Below, in pieces: positions 23,201-34,566 of a stretch of 64,000 bases of DNA. Every line of letters starts with the position of its first letter. The stretch's first letter is position 1. The notes under the pieces are model-generated. The model was not told the DNA's origin and did no database searches. It saw nothing but the letters and a program-made list of their open reading frames with translations. A program made the position numbers and the translations under genes. Source of the DNA: Dipylidium caninum (taxonomy: Eukaryota > Platyhelminthes > Cestoda > Cyclophyllidea > Dipylidiidae); NCBI GenBank assembly GCA_017562135.1, contig QEYB01000556.1, forward strand, positions 1-64,000, in the 5' to 3' direction.

Positions 23201-26200
23201 TGTGGGCATCTAGGTTAAGGTTAGCTTCTCTTGCACACTCCTTTGTCCAGGGCGGACAGAGGTGCTCTATTTTTCAAGACCGTCATGAATTTGTGGCATA
23301 ACCCCAGTGACGTCTAGACGTCTGTAAACAAAATTACTCAGGAAAATATCGTCTTAGCGGGCATTAGGATGCATCCTCATCTGTTACTTTATGTGCAGTA
23401 AACTAAAAGTGCTGTTGGTCTTGTCAAGGCAACCATCGATAACCCATGTCTTCTAACGGGCCATTCTTTAAATGTCACCACAACGGATCTTTTTGGGGAG
23501 CAGTGCGTCTCGTCGAAGTATGCTGAGGACTTGATTGGTAACAAACTACTTCCAAATCAGGCGAGTTCCAAACAAATTTTTCTAGGTGCTGACGTTTAAT
23601 TTCCTTGCTATTAAAGATTTTAAACAACGAGCACCTTTCAGACATGGAGAAGAAATTAAATGGGAGATGTGTCGTATGAATTTAACACTAGAGATGTAAC
23701 AGAGAGACCTCCAAAATTAGAAGGAAAAAGAGGATGATTGAAGAGAACCACCGCCAAGTAATTGAGGAAAGAACCACCGTCAAGTAAGTACTGTTGTAGT
23801 TCACGCAAGTGTAGAGTAAAAATTTTTGGCCTCCCGAAATTACCTGAACTTCAACGTTATTAACCAGTCTCCGTGAACCTTCTGTTGTGTTTTTGTAACA
23901 TAGACCCTTCCCAGCGTTATCACGTTCAATGGGACGGGCAACTGGAATAAATGCAGGGAAGTCGTTATGAAAGTATTCTACAAGAAGCCTTGCAATCAGG
24001 AACCGTGTATGTTCAACGCCGTGTACCGGCCTAATCTACGCGGAAAATTTTACGTAAGTCCAGCTTAGACACAAAAAAGAGTTGGCGGATAGGCTCTGGC
24101 CACTCTTCCATAATACGTCAAATTGTTTAAGAGGCAAACACCCATACCGCAATTACGAACTTTGTAAATACCTAAGTGAGAGCGGCCCTCAAAGCAAGAG
24201 GCCATCTTATGTGACAGGAAAAAATAGAATGACAAGTGAGGCAGACTCGAGGTAATCCTGCTCGAAATATCTTTCTGGGTGGAGAGCCTTATCCCTAGTG
24301 GCGTTAACCTAACTGAGTATCCGCGGGCCGAGTTCGCCATGAAATATGGTAGACACATGGGCTCCTGCCGTCTGACTGGGCGTGTCATGAATAACCTCGA
24401 GTTACCTCACGGAGTGACGATTGAGAAGTCTTCCACTTATAAACCGACGCGTCGTTTGAGGCGGTACACCGATTTGCGCAAGCACATGCGAGGAAAATCT
24501 ATTGCACGGCGATGCTTTATGAGGCGCAATTTATAACTTGACGCTGTTTTTCCTCACCACAGGCTTTCAGTGGGTTCACCTACGTCACCGCTTATCTGGA
24601 CTTTCCTCCCAAAGGTCAAGAACCGACGAAAGAGGAGTTCAGTAGGAGAGTCGAGGCGTTTTGCTCGAAAAACTGGAAAGACGTCAGTAATAGTTTGGTA
24701 TCGAAATGTTGACTAAGCATTTTTTAACTGTTGCCTAAGTCTCCACAGGCCTTCGTTGGCCTTTAAAACGCGTATAATTTCAATTTTGTACACAGGGAAG
24801 TCCCTCCCCTCCCCCCCCCCCCCCCCCATCTGATTGCCATTTTGCCAGCGGCTTAGTGTAGAGTTTAAGCCTTAGAGCTCGGTGCTTATGCTACCTCTGA
24901 AAAATAAGATTTTTCACAGTCTCGAGCCGCATCCACATTGTCCGCAAATCGCCTAATTGCTGAGCGACTGACTTCTTCATTTTAGATTGACACGTCCCCC
25001 AATTCGGCTGTTGAGGCACTTTACTGCTTTGACGGCGTCTATGTTGAGGCCCTCCTGTCTGGCTACGGGTTTGACACCTCGGAGAGTTGGAAGAACATAA
25101 TATTTGCATTGAAGGTGAGCTGTCGCCCTAATAGCATTCGCAACGCCCCTTGTTCAACATACAAGTAGTTTACATTTGGGGTAACTATGCGAAACCGTTT
25201 CTGTATACTCGGGTAGTTCCTCCATGCTTGTCCCTCCTTCTCCTCCCTTTTCACTCTGAAATTAATGCAAGCGCCTGCGTGTTCACTGGCCTCTGAGAAG
25301 TGTGGTTCAAACCCTCGTAGATGATTGGGTGTTGCGCAGCTCATCCAGCCTCCTCTGCCCACTCAGTGGATGAGGACACGATTTTGATGGCGTCACGATC
25401 ATCTCCACTGCCACTCACAGGCCTCTCGGGTGACACTGGGATGGGACAGGCATTACAACTTCTCCGTTGTTATAATTAGTTCAACCTCCATTTCCCCCAT
25501 TTGCCACTAACTTAGGGGAATTTTGTGTGTGTCTTGGGTTTTGCAATCCTGTTCTCAAGTCGGCCCCATCTAAGGTTTTCACGTTCCTCATCCGATACAT
25601 GTTATATCGTGCGCACAGTGTCTCTGTTTTGCATCAACAGGAAATAGTATTCTGAACTCGATCACACTTTCAAACATTGTCTCAGTCTACTCTGTCGACG
25701 GACGCATTATTGCTCCCACTGCTCGGGCACACCATCAGTACACGGCCACTTGGGCATCACAATTGGTGGTGGCAACCTTGAACTGCCTCCTACAACAGCG
25801 GTACTCGGAAAGGCCACTTGGTCGGACTCCCTTTCCGTTCCCTAAAAATAGCGCAGCACCATGGCTTACCGCCTAACTCTTTCCTCTCTTGCTTAAGTGC
25901 TCCTGAAGCTATTCTTAATACGTCACCAGTTCCATATCCTGTTCCTATCCTCTGAGTAGAACAGTCGGACAGGAAATTATTCGTTTCAGGTCCCATTTTC
26001 GTGCTCTAATGCCCATAATCAGGGGAAACAGCCATTCAACTCTCATTAGAGCACTTTTTTTATAATACTATAGCTGCCAGGCAGCACTTTGAAATGGCTT
26101 TGAAATATTTTTTTATGTGTACGTAAACTGGGGGGTCTTAGTTTCAAGCTGCCTTCAGGAAATTTGCCTGTCAATAAGCGGATGTGGTGAAGAACTTAAC

Positions 26201-26647
26201 TCCACCTATTCTGAGTGGTTCAGGCTGGCCACTAGCCGCAGCATCATGGGCAAATCACCCGATGAAGCGAAAGTAGGAGGAGGAGGAGGGGGGGCGTGAG
26301 GTGATGGACGGCTTGTGAATGACTCGGACATTTCACTTTTACGGCCGTTCTAATGCGCCTATTGAGTTGGACACACTCTCCTGCCACCTACGAAGATGAG
26401 AAGACATCTGTCCTTACTTATCGTAACTCATAGAATCCTTGATTTTTGTCTCATGGGACACTTATAGATTGATGGCGTCACCGTCAGTTGGGCACCGGGA
26501 TACGTGATTGATGCCAGTGGAATGATCGAAAGCACATCGCCGAAGATCGATCTTGGACTTGAGGCTTTCGCAGCTTTGGTCTCCTTTCTGAGTGTAGTAT
26601 TCGTTTTGCTTCTAACACTTATTCTTCTTATCTTTTGGAGAAGTTAG
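20221..26647 (+). CDS. ENTPD: Ecto-nucleoside triphosphate diphosphohydrolase (CD39/apyrase family), complete
   Basis: Hydrolyses extracellular ATP and ADP to AMP. Ten exons in phase: 20221-20355, 20613-20727, 21151-21304, 21513-21684, 22765-22992, 23429-23560, 23904-24053, 24563-24682, 24986-25114, 26468-26647. They give 504 residues (human CD39 has 510). Membrane spans lie at both ends (about 18-38 and 477-502), as in surface-bound CD39. The apyrase regions are ACR1 DAGSTSS (51-57), ACR2 ATAGMRLL (127-134), ACR3 SGRDEGIYAWITVNYL with the expected catalytic Glu at 175, ACR4 LDLGGASTQ (207-215), and a diverged ACR5 SWAPGY (452-457) where the family usually has GW-LGY. Paired cysteines and N-glycosylation motifs fit a luminal/extracellular fold. 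Intron 6 appears to begin with GC (23561). In parasitic worms such enzymes sit on the surface and lower pro-inflammatory host ATP; that role is known for relatives and inferred here. Confidence 0.92.
23008..23038 (+). repeat. C-rich tract in NTPDase intron 5
   Basis: Runs of C broken by single T, just after the exon 5 donor. A simple low-complexity tract. Confidence 0.7.
24811..24827 (+). repeat. Poly-C run of 17 in NTPDase intron 8
   Basis: An unbroken C homopolymer preceded by further C/T. Its length is likely to be uncertain in any assembly. It lies between exon 8 (ends 24682) and exon 9 (starts 24986). Confidence 0.8.
26275..26294 (+). repeat. AGG microsatellite in NTPDase intron 9
   Basis: Tandem AGG units running into a G run, about 170 bp before the last NTPDase exon. 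Confidence 0.75.
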
Positions 26648-26716
26648 ACGATGAGGCGACAACCCCCCACAAGTACACTGCATACATTTCCTTGCGAAAA
26701 GCAATTTTTGTTGCCT

Positions 26717-26722
26717 AATAAA
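26717..26722 (+). terminator. Poly(A) signal of the NTPDase gene
   Basis: AATAAA begins 70 bases after the NTPDase stop codon, in the sense orientation. This is a normal distance for a short 3' UTR. Confidence 0.65.
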
Positions 26723-26829
26723 GCCTGTATCTGCTTCATTTTTCCGTAAAAATATCGTGGGGAAAAATTCCGCTGTTGAATCACACGCGGTACCACGTGA
26801 AGCCGTCACTTTTCTCAATTAAGCTAATA

Positions 26830-28798
26830 ATGGGGGTTTACGGGGCCTACAGGGGGGTGCGAGGGGGCACCATCAGGGAGCCGTTTGGACTAACATCGGT
26901 AAGGCAGGAGTTGATTTGCAGCGATGCGGTATAAGTACTGGCAAGTGGTAGATTTTCGGGGAGTGCGTATGAGCTGTGGATCCCGCAGAAGACCGGCTGG
27001 TCTGAAGCGCTAAATCGTGCAGTATGATGCACTGTGTGCTTCGCCTATCATCGTTATTCTGCGGTGTAGTGCTCCCTTATTTACCTCGAATCTATGCGGG
27101 TCGTGCGTTCCTGCATTGGTGAATATGCGACTCCGGGCTGGAGTCCGGGGATCAACGGTTGTCGTGCGCGTTAGTGATTGAGCCGGCTTGTGTGCCACTA
27201 GGGAAGAAGCAGTCCAGGACAGTGCATCGGAAACGGCGGAAATGACTCGCCCAAAAAGGAGAAGAAAAACGCATTTAAACAGACACGCAGCAAAAGTGAA
27301 TGCCATAGAAGGAAGGCATGTGGCCGCGAAAGTCGCTAATCCAAACACAATCGAGAGACGTGTAAAGGGCGTCCACGTCCGCAAATCAACAGTGGTGACT
27401 TCCGTACACGAAGGAAATGCGGCAGTCTGGTCGAGTTTCAGTGGGGGTCGACGGATCTCTGCCCTAAGGGGGAAATTCATCACTCTCTCCTCTCTCACAT
27501 TCGATCCACAAGAATACTCCCTTAATGGCATCTCTCACTCTCCCATTTATTTTTACAGTGCAATTCCACAAGCATATAAGACAATGCCACCGTTCTTTTG
27601 ACATATCTAAACGCCATCGAGCGATGGAAGCATCTCAACGCCGTCATCAGCTTGCCAATAGAGACTCACGTGAATTCTCTTCTTCACCACGCAAGCAAGT
27701 TGCACCCCCGCCTCAAGTTACTGCCTGCCATCTCTCACTGTGCGCCTGGTGACGCTTGTAACGCCTCACGCTCTGCCGCAACATCCGTCGCCAAACTCCT
27801 TCCACTCCCTTGGCTTGGGTAAGTGGGCAAATGATTGCCAAGATATGAGATCCTACCAAACCGAGTTATTGTGCTCCCCCGAGCAGCTGAATGTTTTTCT
27901 GGCCCTTTGACCCCCGCGCTTTGTCTGTGGAGCGCTGCCAAAGCACACCACCGCGGCTCGCCTACACTCAAGCCCCTTGAGTGTTCTTGCGAGGAAACAC
28001 GCGTTTCATGGTGAAGGACTTATTTAAACGCGTGCCGACGACCGGGAGATTGAAGGTGACATTCGCATGTGATCGCCAAATTTTGGGCAAAACGAGTGGA
28101 TTCAAAGTAATGATGGCACCGCCTCTTTACTTCCCACAAAAAATTTCCTCTTCACGTCGTGCTAAGCGGTGGGCTTCAACCTCGCCTCCTCCTCCGAAGA
28201 CTCATTTACTAGTTTGTGCAGCCTGCGAGAGAGCAAGAACCCATGCAAGGACGGTTATTCTTTCCGCACTTGGATTGATTGGATTCGTAAAAGTATCAGC
28301 ATCAACTTGACACACCAGTGGACTGGTGACGCAGCCTATTCACTGCCCGCTTAACGACAAGTTGGCCATGCTGCTCGGGTAAAGTCCACTTCCCCCTTGT
28401 TCCGAATCTTGTGTAAGCAGATTCCTGGAGAGGCACTACAGCCCGGCGGCGCCGCATTTAGGCCCTTTCGCCCAGTCGTTAGAGGGGAAGCTTCGGTTGA
28501 CAAGTTATAAGACTGCCAACCCGCAAGTGACCTGCCCTGAGTATGCCTGTGGCGTTGGAATTGCGGTGTCCTCGACACTCTTCCGACGTGGCGCCTCCAA
28601 AAACGCGCGATCCTCGAGGGGGCACCGAACAGGCTACGCGGTGTCGGCGCACGGCCCTGACGTGCTGTTGCCACTGCAGGACTCTGAGCAGCTTCCCCAC
28701 TCTCCAACGCGGTTGACAGTCGTTGCGTCCCCTTCACGCCTGTACCCCGTTATCCCACGTCAATTCCGCCTGTCGGCCGATGTTGCGGGCGAATTGAA
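26830..28798. other. GC-rich intergenic stretch before repeat copy B
   Basis: This region is clearly richer in G+C and CpG than the gene introns and resembles the repeat copies in composition. Long frames overlap on both strands: minus 27531-27010 with 173 codons, and plus 27188-27601. This is expected where stop codons are rare because of GC content. I recognise no domain. It is probably degenerate repeat DNA. Confidence 0.45.
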
Positions 28799-30919
28799 TG
28801 CTTTGTCTTTGTAATCTTGTCACTATTTTTTTGCTGCGCAATGTCTACGCCTTCAATTTGCCAGCAAGTAACTCGCTTCATTTCTCTTTCCAACTTCTAT
28901 TTCTATTTGAACTTTGCAATTTCTTGTGGTGTTAAGTTGTTCGGTATTAAGATTGGTCTTTTTACTGGAAAACTGTTGAAAAACTAGGCATGTTTACTGT
29001 TGCATTATTTTTGTTTTCCCGAGGCTTGTGGCTCGCAGCCCTCTGCAACCGTAGCGCTTGCCTGCCCTTCATTCCCGCGAACAGGTTTTTTTCTCGTGTT
29101 CTGTACTTGTAACTGCCTTCCACGAGGTCAACTACAGTTGCTGAGCTCACCCGCCTCGCAGCGTGAGCTGAGAAGGCGGAGGGATATCTTCCGCGGGGCC
29201 CTTTAGTTCTGCAGATTCCACTTGGGTGGCGAGTAAGGCATGCAGTTTAAGATTAGCCACAGGAGTGAATATGTCTGCAGGAAGTAAAATGTGCCCGCAA
29301 CTTGGCGTTTCGTGGCACTGATCGGCGACATGGTTTCCTACACACAAACGTCCATCCTTTCGACATAATTCGCACCGACAGGGCTGCGAGAGTCGTCTCG
29401 CGCGAGCTCCTCTCCATTGCGAACGCCACGTCTGTGATATTCGCGAGATGATCTCGTGGCAAGTTGTCAGCGGTTTTGACATCACCCACGTTAGTTGCCC
29501 TGCCTCGAATGTGCCCCCACCGTGGTGAAGGCAATTCCCGACCTCGAACGGTTTTGTTGCAAGAGGGGATGCAAGCCGGTTTGCTTCCTCTATTAGGGCC
29601 GCCACACTTTATGGTCGCCAACCGCGTCAATACAAATAGTTAGTGAACCCTCGTCACTCAGCATTTCAGCAATTAAAACCCCTCCAGGGATATAATAATA
29701 TTATGGACTCACGCGCATGCCATGTCGGAGGAGGCGCACTTTGACAGGCGGACGCCGCTCAAACGGGACCTCCCACATCCGGCCGAGCGCGTCGAGTGAG
29801 TGTATTGCCTCACAGTATGGTGCACGCAGTGGCGGGTGTTGCGCACTTCGTGGCCTTTTCGTACGTCAGATGTCCCTTGCGGCCTCCTCCGGGCAGCGAG
29901 ATGTGCGAAGAGTGGCGCTTAGAATGGGCTACACGAAATGTGCACGACTGAATTGCCTAGACAGGCTGCCTGCTCCAAAACACCCACTTGGAAGGGTTTG
30001 CCACATGGCTTCGCATCCGCATTTTGCCACTTGCGTTTTCCGCCTCTTCCGCCTTAAGTGCAACCAGTCATGTGCTCATCGCCAACAACTCAACCCACAG
30101 GAGACGCATTATTCCCAGCAGCACGCTGAAATGAGCTAATTTGCATCATATCCACGAGTCACTCATGTTGATTGCCACATTTAAAGCATTTCATCGTAAT
30201 AGACGTCGCCAGAGAGGAGGCAATATGTTTTTTCGTCCTGCAACACTAATTCGTGTTTTTCTCTTATCCCACTCTAAGTCCCACGGTTGATCTTGGAAGA
30301 GCAGTTCCGCCTGAGTAAACCATCCCCATTGGCGGAATTTAATCATTGTTACCTTCACGAATGCGGTTTATTCACAGGCGGGACCAAATGAACTTGTCAA
30401 CAAATACACAAGCGAAATTCAGTTGCTCAAATCAACAAGTGCCGAAAAGAAGCACAAAACTCATGTCTCCCACCACCAACAAGATTGTCCTCTCATACCT
30501 CGTCTTCGTGGGCAAGGGTGAGGGAAACACTTGACGCTAATCTCTCGCAACCTCAGCCTCTATTAGCTAGTGAACATGAACTCATTCTACACAGACGGTA
30601 ACATGCTGGGGCTGTCCAGTTTGTGTGGCGTATACTTGGCCATATGACCGCAAATTATACGGTGGGCAAAGTTGGCTCGGCGGGGGAGAAATTGTCATTA
30701 GTATCGTTGCAAATGTGACAGGAGGAAGGTTTTACTGTTCGCCCACTTCTTGATTGTGAGCGGCTCCAGTGTCAAGTTGGGAATCTCTTCTCGTGCCATT
30801 GTATGGCGCTCATATCGCCATGTCGTTGTTCCACTCTGTGCTCCTGGGGAGCTAAATTATTTGCTTTTTATTTCATTAAAGCCTCATCATCCAACATTTT
30901 CAACTTCGTACTGAGCACA
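28799..30919 (+). repeat. Dispersed ~2.1 kb GC-rich repeat, copy B
   Basis: Direct repeat of 17571-19697, with the same TG start and CA end. The poly(A)-like hexamer is ATTAAA here. The shared minus-strand frame (29605-29147) is broken relative to copy A near 29200, where an extra base shifts it, and continues in another frame at 29150-28962. Small indels and substitutions are spread along the whole length, so the copies are related but not recent. Flanking bases do not match each other or those of copy A, so no target-site duplication is visible. The two copies bracket the NTPDase gene. Confidence 0.75.
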
Positions 30920-33900
30920 TCGTCCATGCCTAGTCATGTCAAACGGTTTTATTTGTACACACGCAATGTGAGAGTCTTCTTTTCAGCGGAACGCAAACAG
31001 TCTGATGCTATTATCGTGAAAATGGAGTGCGCGGTCCTAAGTGGCGTGGCCTTACTCTCATCATTAGCTGTGCGCTGCGTAGACTTGTGGGAGGGCACCG
31101 TGTGCCGAGGCATGCACATTCGGACGCGGCGTCGGAGCGAATGGATGGACGTTAGAGGGCGGTCAATATGCGATCGCTCGCCTGGACGCAGGCGCTGCCA
31201 GTGACGCTGCCTAACAGTCGCGTTCGCTGATGCGCCGATGGACACACGACTGGGGGGAGGGAGGGGCGAAGGAAGCCGGCCCGGCGGTGTCCGCCACTCT
31301 CCAGCATCGATGCCTTCGGCATGGCCACTTTAATCGCAGACCGAGCGGGCAAATTCCTGCCCATCCTCCGCCAACACACCAAAACACTTGAGAGGGTGAA
31401 CAGCATGATTCTAGTCGTGAGCGTTCGTCCTCCCAATTGCCCAGCTAGTTTATTATAAGATTTTGTGTGATTATGTAATTCACCCCTTAATTTGTTCTGG
31501 AACCTCGCTTTATACCACCAAAATTCAATCCTGTAAAGTAGACATGTGCATTACGACGAATGCCAACTCCGAAATGAACCGCAATAATTGAAGCAAGCTC
31601 TCGTGCACAGCTCTATTATAACATGCTCAGTGTTTGCTCCTTTTGCAATTGCGGACCACTTCAGACACTCCCCCAAAGGCGGGGATTTGATGCGATCTGC
31701 GACATTCCCCAGTCGGCGCACAATTGCTTCCGCCTTGGACGAGGGGTCTTCTCACTGCGACGACGCAACTTATTGCTTGTCTACCTTATCTGTCTTCAAC
31801 CTCCACACTATGATGGTCCACTGCTCTACTTTGGTTCACGCTTTTGGTTTTTGCAAAAGACTTTGCGTAAACATGGCACCGTTTGCGCTTGCAAAAATCA
31901 CATCCTCTCGGCCTTACATTTCACTTTGGCAATGTGTTTGAACACTCCCTAAATTATTACCTTGATATTTGATCTATATCAAAATTTTTGATATGTTTAG
32001 TAAGTTAAAGCCATTGGATTTATAAATTATATCTTTAATGACTGCTGGTGTAAATTTCATGAGGCTTACTTATGGAAATCATTGGGAAGGTGGACGGCTT
32101 TTAACGCGGTCACCGTAGAAGTTACTTGAACGTTGGTGGAACCGGATGCAGTCCCATTATCCACAAAAATACAGTTATTTTGCAAACCGCATTATGCTAG
32201 ATCTATTTCTATCCCATTTTTGGACCATCCCACATAATATAGCACTTCTCAAATCGTTTAATATACAAGATAAGATTGTGTTGTGTCCCGAAGAAGACAG
32301 AGTAAAATAGATAAGTCATTTGCCGCCACTGGAAGAGTTGGTACGGCATAGTTCTCATTTTTTGTTTTCATCAACTCCCACCTGCACACACGTAATACTT
32401 AAATCTAACGCATAAACATAATTGATATACGTAAAACTGTCTTCACTCATGCACACCCAAAACTCTGTCAAAATTCACGTGATGCAAAATGAGAGGCTAC
32501 CCAAGTTCCCCCAACTACACCTATTTCGTTGCGGTTCACCGTGGTAGTCACCCGCGAATGAGTGCTTCAGTGGGCAGATCAACTTATGAGGCTAAGAATT
32601 TAACTTCACCGCCGACGCAAAAGCAGTAGATCACTCAGTTCGCAGTCGCTGCCGATGCGTTTCTTGTTGTAATGGCCCCAGACCCTGGTACAAAATGCGA
32701 ATCAATGCGAGATGGAAGTTCACAAAGGATCAAAGCGCGTCTTTGAGCATTAACCTCTATTCTGCGTCCTGCCATGTATGATTGCGTGTCGGCTAAAGTG
32801 CGAGTGGCACAATTCAGACGAGGAAGCCAATCCTTATCAAGTTTTGCGAAGAATCCTATTTGTTTTAGACTAAGTTATATTGCGTCTACTACAGGGCTCT
32901 TTTGAACTAAAATCCATCTTATAACAAAACGTTATTTTTATGGGCATAGAGCTCATAAAATGTGGGTCGGTAGGTGGATTGTTTGGCGTCCTTCACAGTC
33001 GCAATGAGTTGCAATAGGTAAAATTGACCATTTGTATATCACACAGAAAAGTGCGTTAGGTAAAGACTTTTCCCACAGTTGCCTTGGATATTCGAATACG
33101 CCAGTTCAAGTATTCCCATTCAAGATACTTTTTTTCATTTGAGGACAGACATAAATGGTTAGGACCGTTGAGCACTTACCTTCAAACTAAAATACGGTTA
33201 TCCATTGGAGTTTAGCATTTGTCTGACTTCAAAGCTCCCATCCATCTACGTTTCGAACAATGTAACGTGTTTCTGCTGCAGTAAAAACTATTTTGAACAA
33301 GTACATTGTCTATCACTACTCTGTGCATGCATTTGTACGTACTTGTACCATCTATTATTCGCAGTCCATTGATAAACCAAAGGAATAATAAAGAACATGG
33401 CTTGTTGTCTTAAAAAATCCCTCAAAGGATTTCCAATTGACAACACAAAAATCTACGGTTAAATAAGGTTAATTGCCTGATTTTGTAGGGGAAAAAGAAC
33501 TTTCTAAGAAACCAAATCCATCTGCCCATGGTGAGAGGTCAACCGATTGACAAGCCAAGTCAAGTATATTTAGGGAAACGTAAGGAGGTTCTTTTTGGTA
33601 TTATTCTGTCTGTACGAATATTATATTTCGGGTTTTCCTTCAGGAAACAACTGGCCCAGTATTCTTGTTTTCCGAAGATATTCGTTATCATTACATTCAA
33701 ACTTCGTTCAAGAAGGGAAATCCGAGAAATTAAAATACTTAATAAGTTCCGTAAAACACGTTTGAAAGTGGCTACACCCCTTTACCTTACACGTGGTTAC
33801 TGGACGCTTGTTTCGATTAACCAACCTAAAATTTTGTTTTAGAGAAACTTAGGAGTGATGAAGTTTTGGTAGAATTGTACACATTGTTTCAATGTGGGGC

Positions 33901-34566
33901 TTTTTAGGTGCTTATATGATTATTGGCTATAAGGCGTTTTGCAGTTGCCTTTCTCACTGACCACGTAGTAGCAACTAAAACGCGAGTTATAATTTGTCAC
34001 TTTACTCATGTGTATGGTCCATCGTATCATCGACCTAAGGAGAGTGAATTTGATGGTTTTGAAAGAGACATCACGTGGGGACGAAGAACTCGATGGTGTT
34101 GTGTAGTTTACCTCTCGTTTTAAAGAGCCCTATTATGGGGTGTGAGGTACAAAACAATTTACCCGCTTGATGAGGTTCTTTAATTACCCATAGTACTTTG
34201 GTGATTATAATTGTATGTCTATAGCTCGGTTTATCGCGGCGTTCAAGTACCTATTTTCTGACTTTATCAAAAATGCGTACTATCCTCGTAAAGGGATCCA
34301 TGATTATTGACGTAAGGGCTTGTTATTTTAAACTAATATGACAATATGTAGACCTTGAAAAAATTTTCTTGTTGTTATAAGCTGTCGACTTAAATGTGAT
34401 TGGTTCAATTCGGGACGTCCCACCATTCAAATATGGTTCAATCACTTTTGTGATCGTATTTACCGTCAAATTTTGCATCAGTGTGGCTTATATTCAAGGT
34501 GAGGCGTAGTTGACAAACACGATAGAATTTCGCAGAAGCTTTCAGCTTGTTTTGCTTGCGTTTTAG
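30920..34566. other. Intergenic region upstream of the CNNM gene
   Basis: The first ~500 bp are GC-rich with overlapping frames on both strands, as in the repeat copies. From about 31.44 kb the DNA is AT-rich and has no recognised gene. The missing first exon of the CNNM gene (start codon and most of the signal peptide) should lie here. I could not identify it. Confidence 0.4.

Noticed and set aside
27010..27531. 173-codon minus-strand frame as a gene
   Set aside because: It lies in a GC-rich stretch with an equally open frame on the opposite strand and has no recognisable domain.
17571..30919. A single LTR retrotransposon with copies A and B as its two LTRs
   Set aside because: The DNA between them holds a normal intron-containing NTPDase gene and no gag, pol or primer-binding site, and no target-site duplication is seen.
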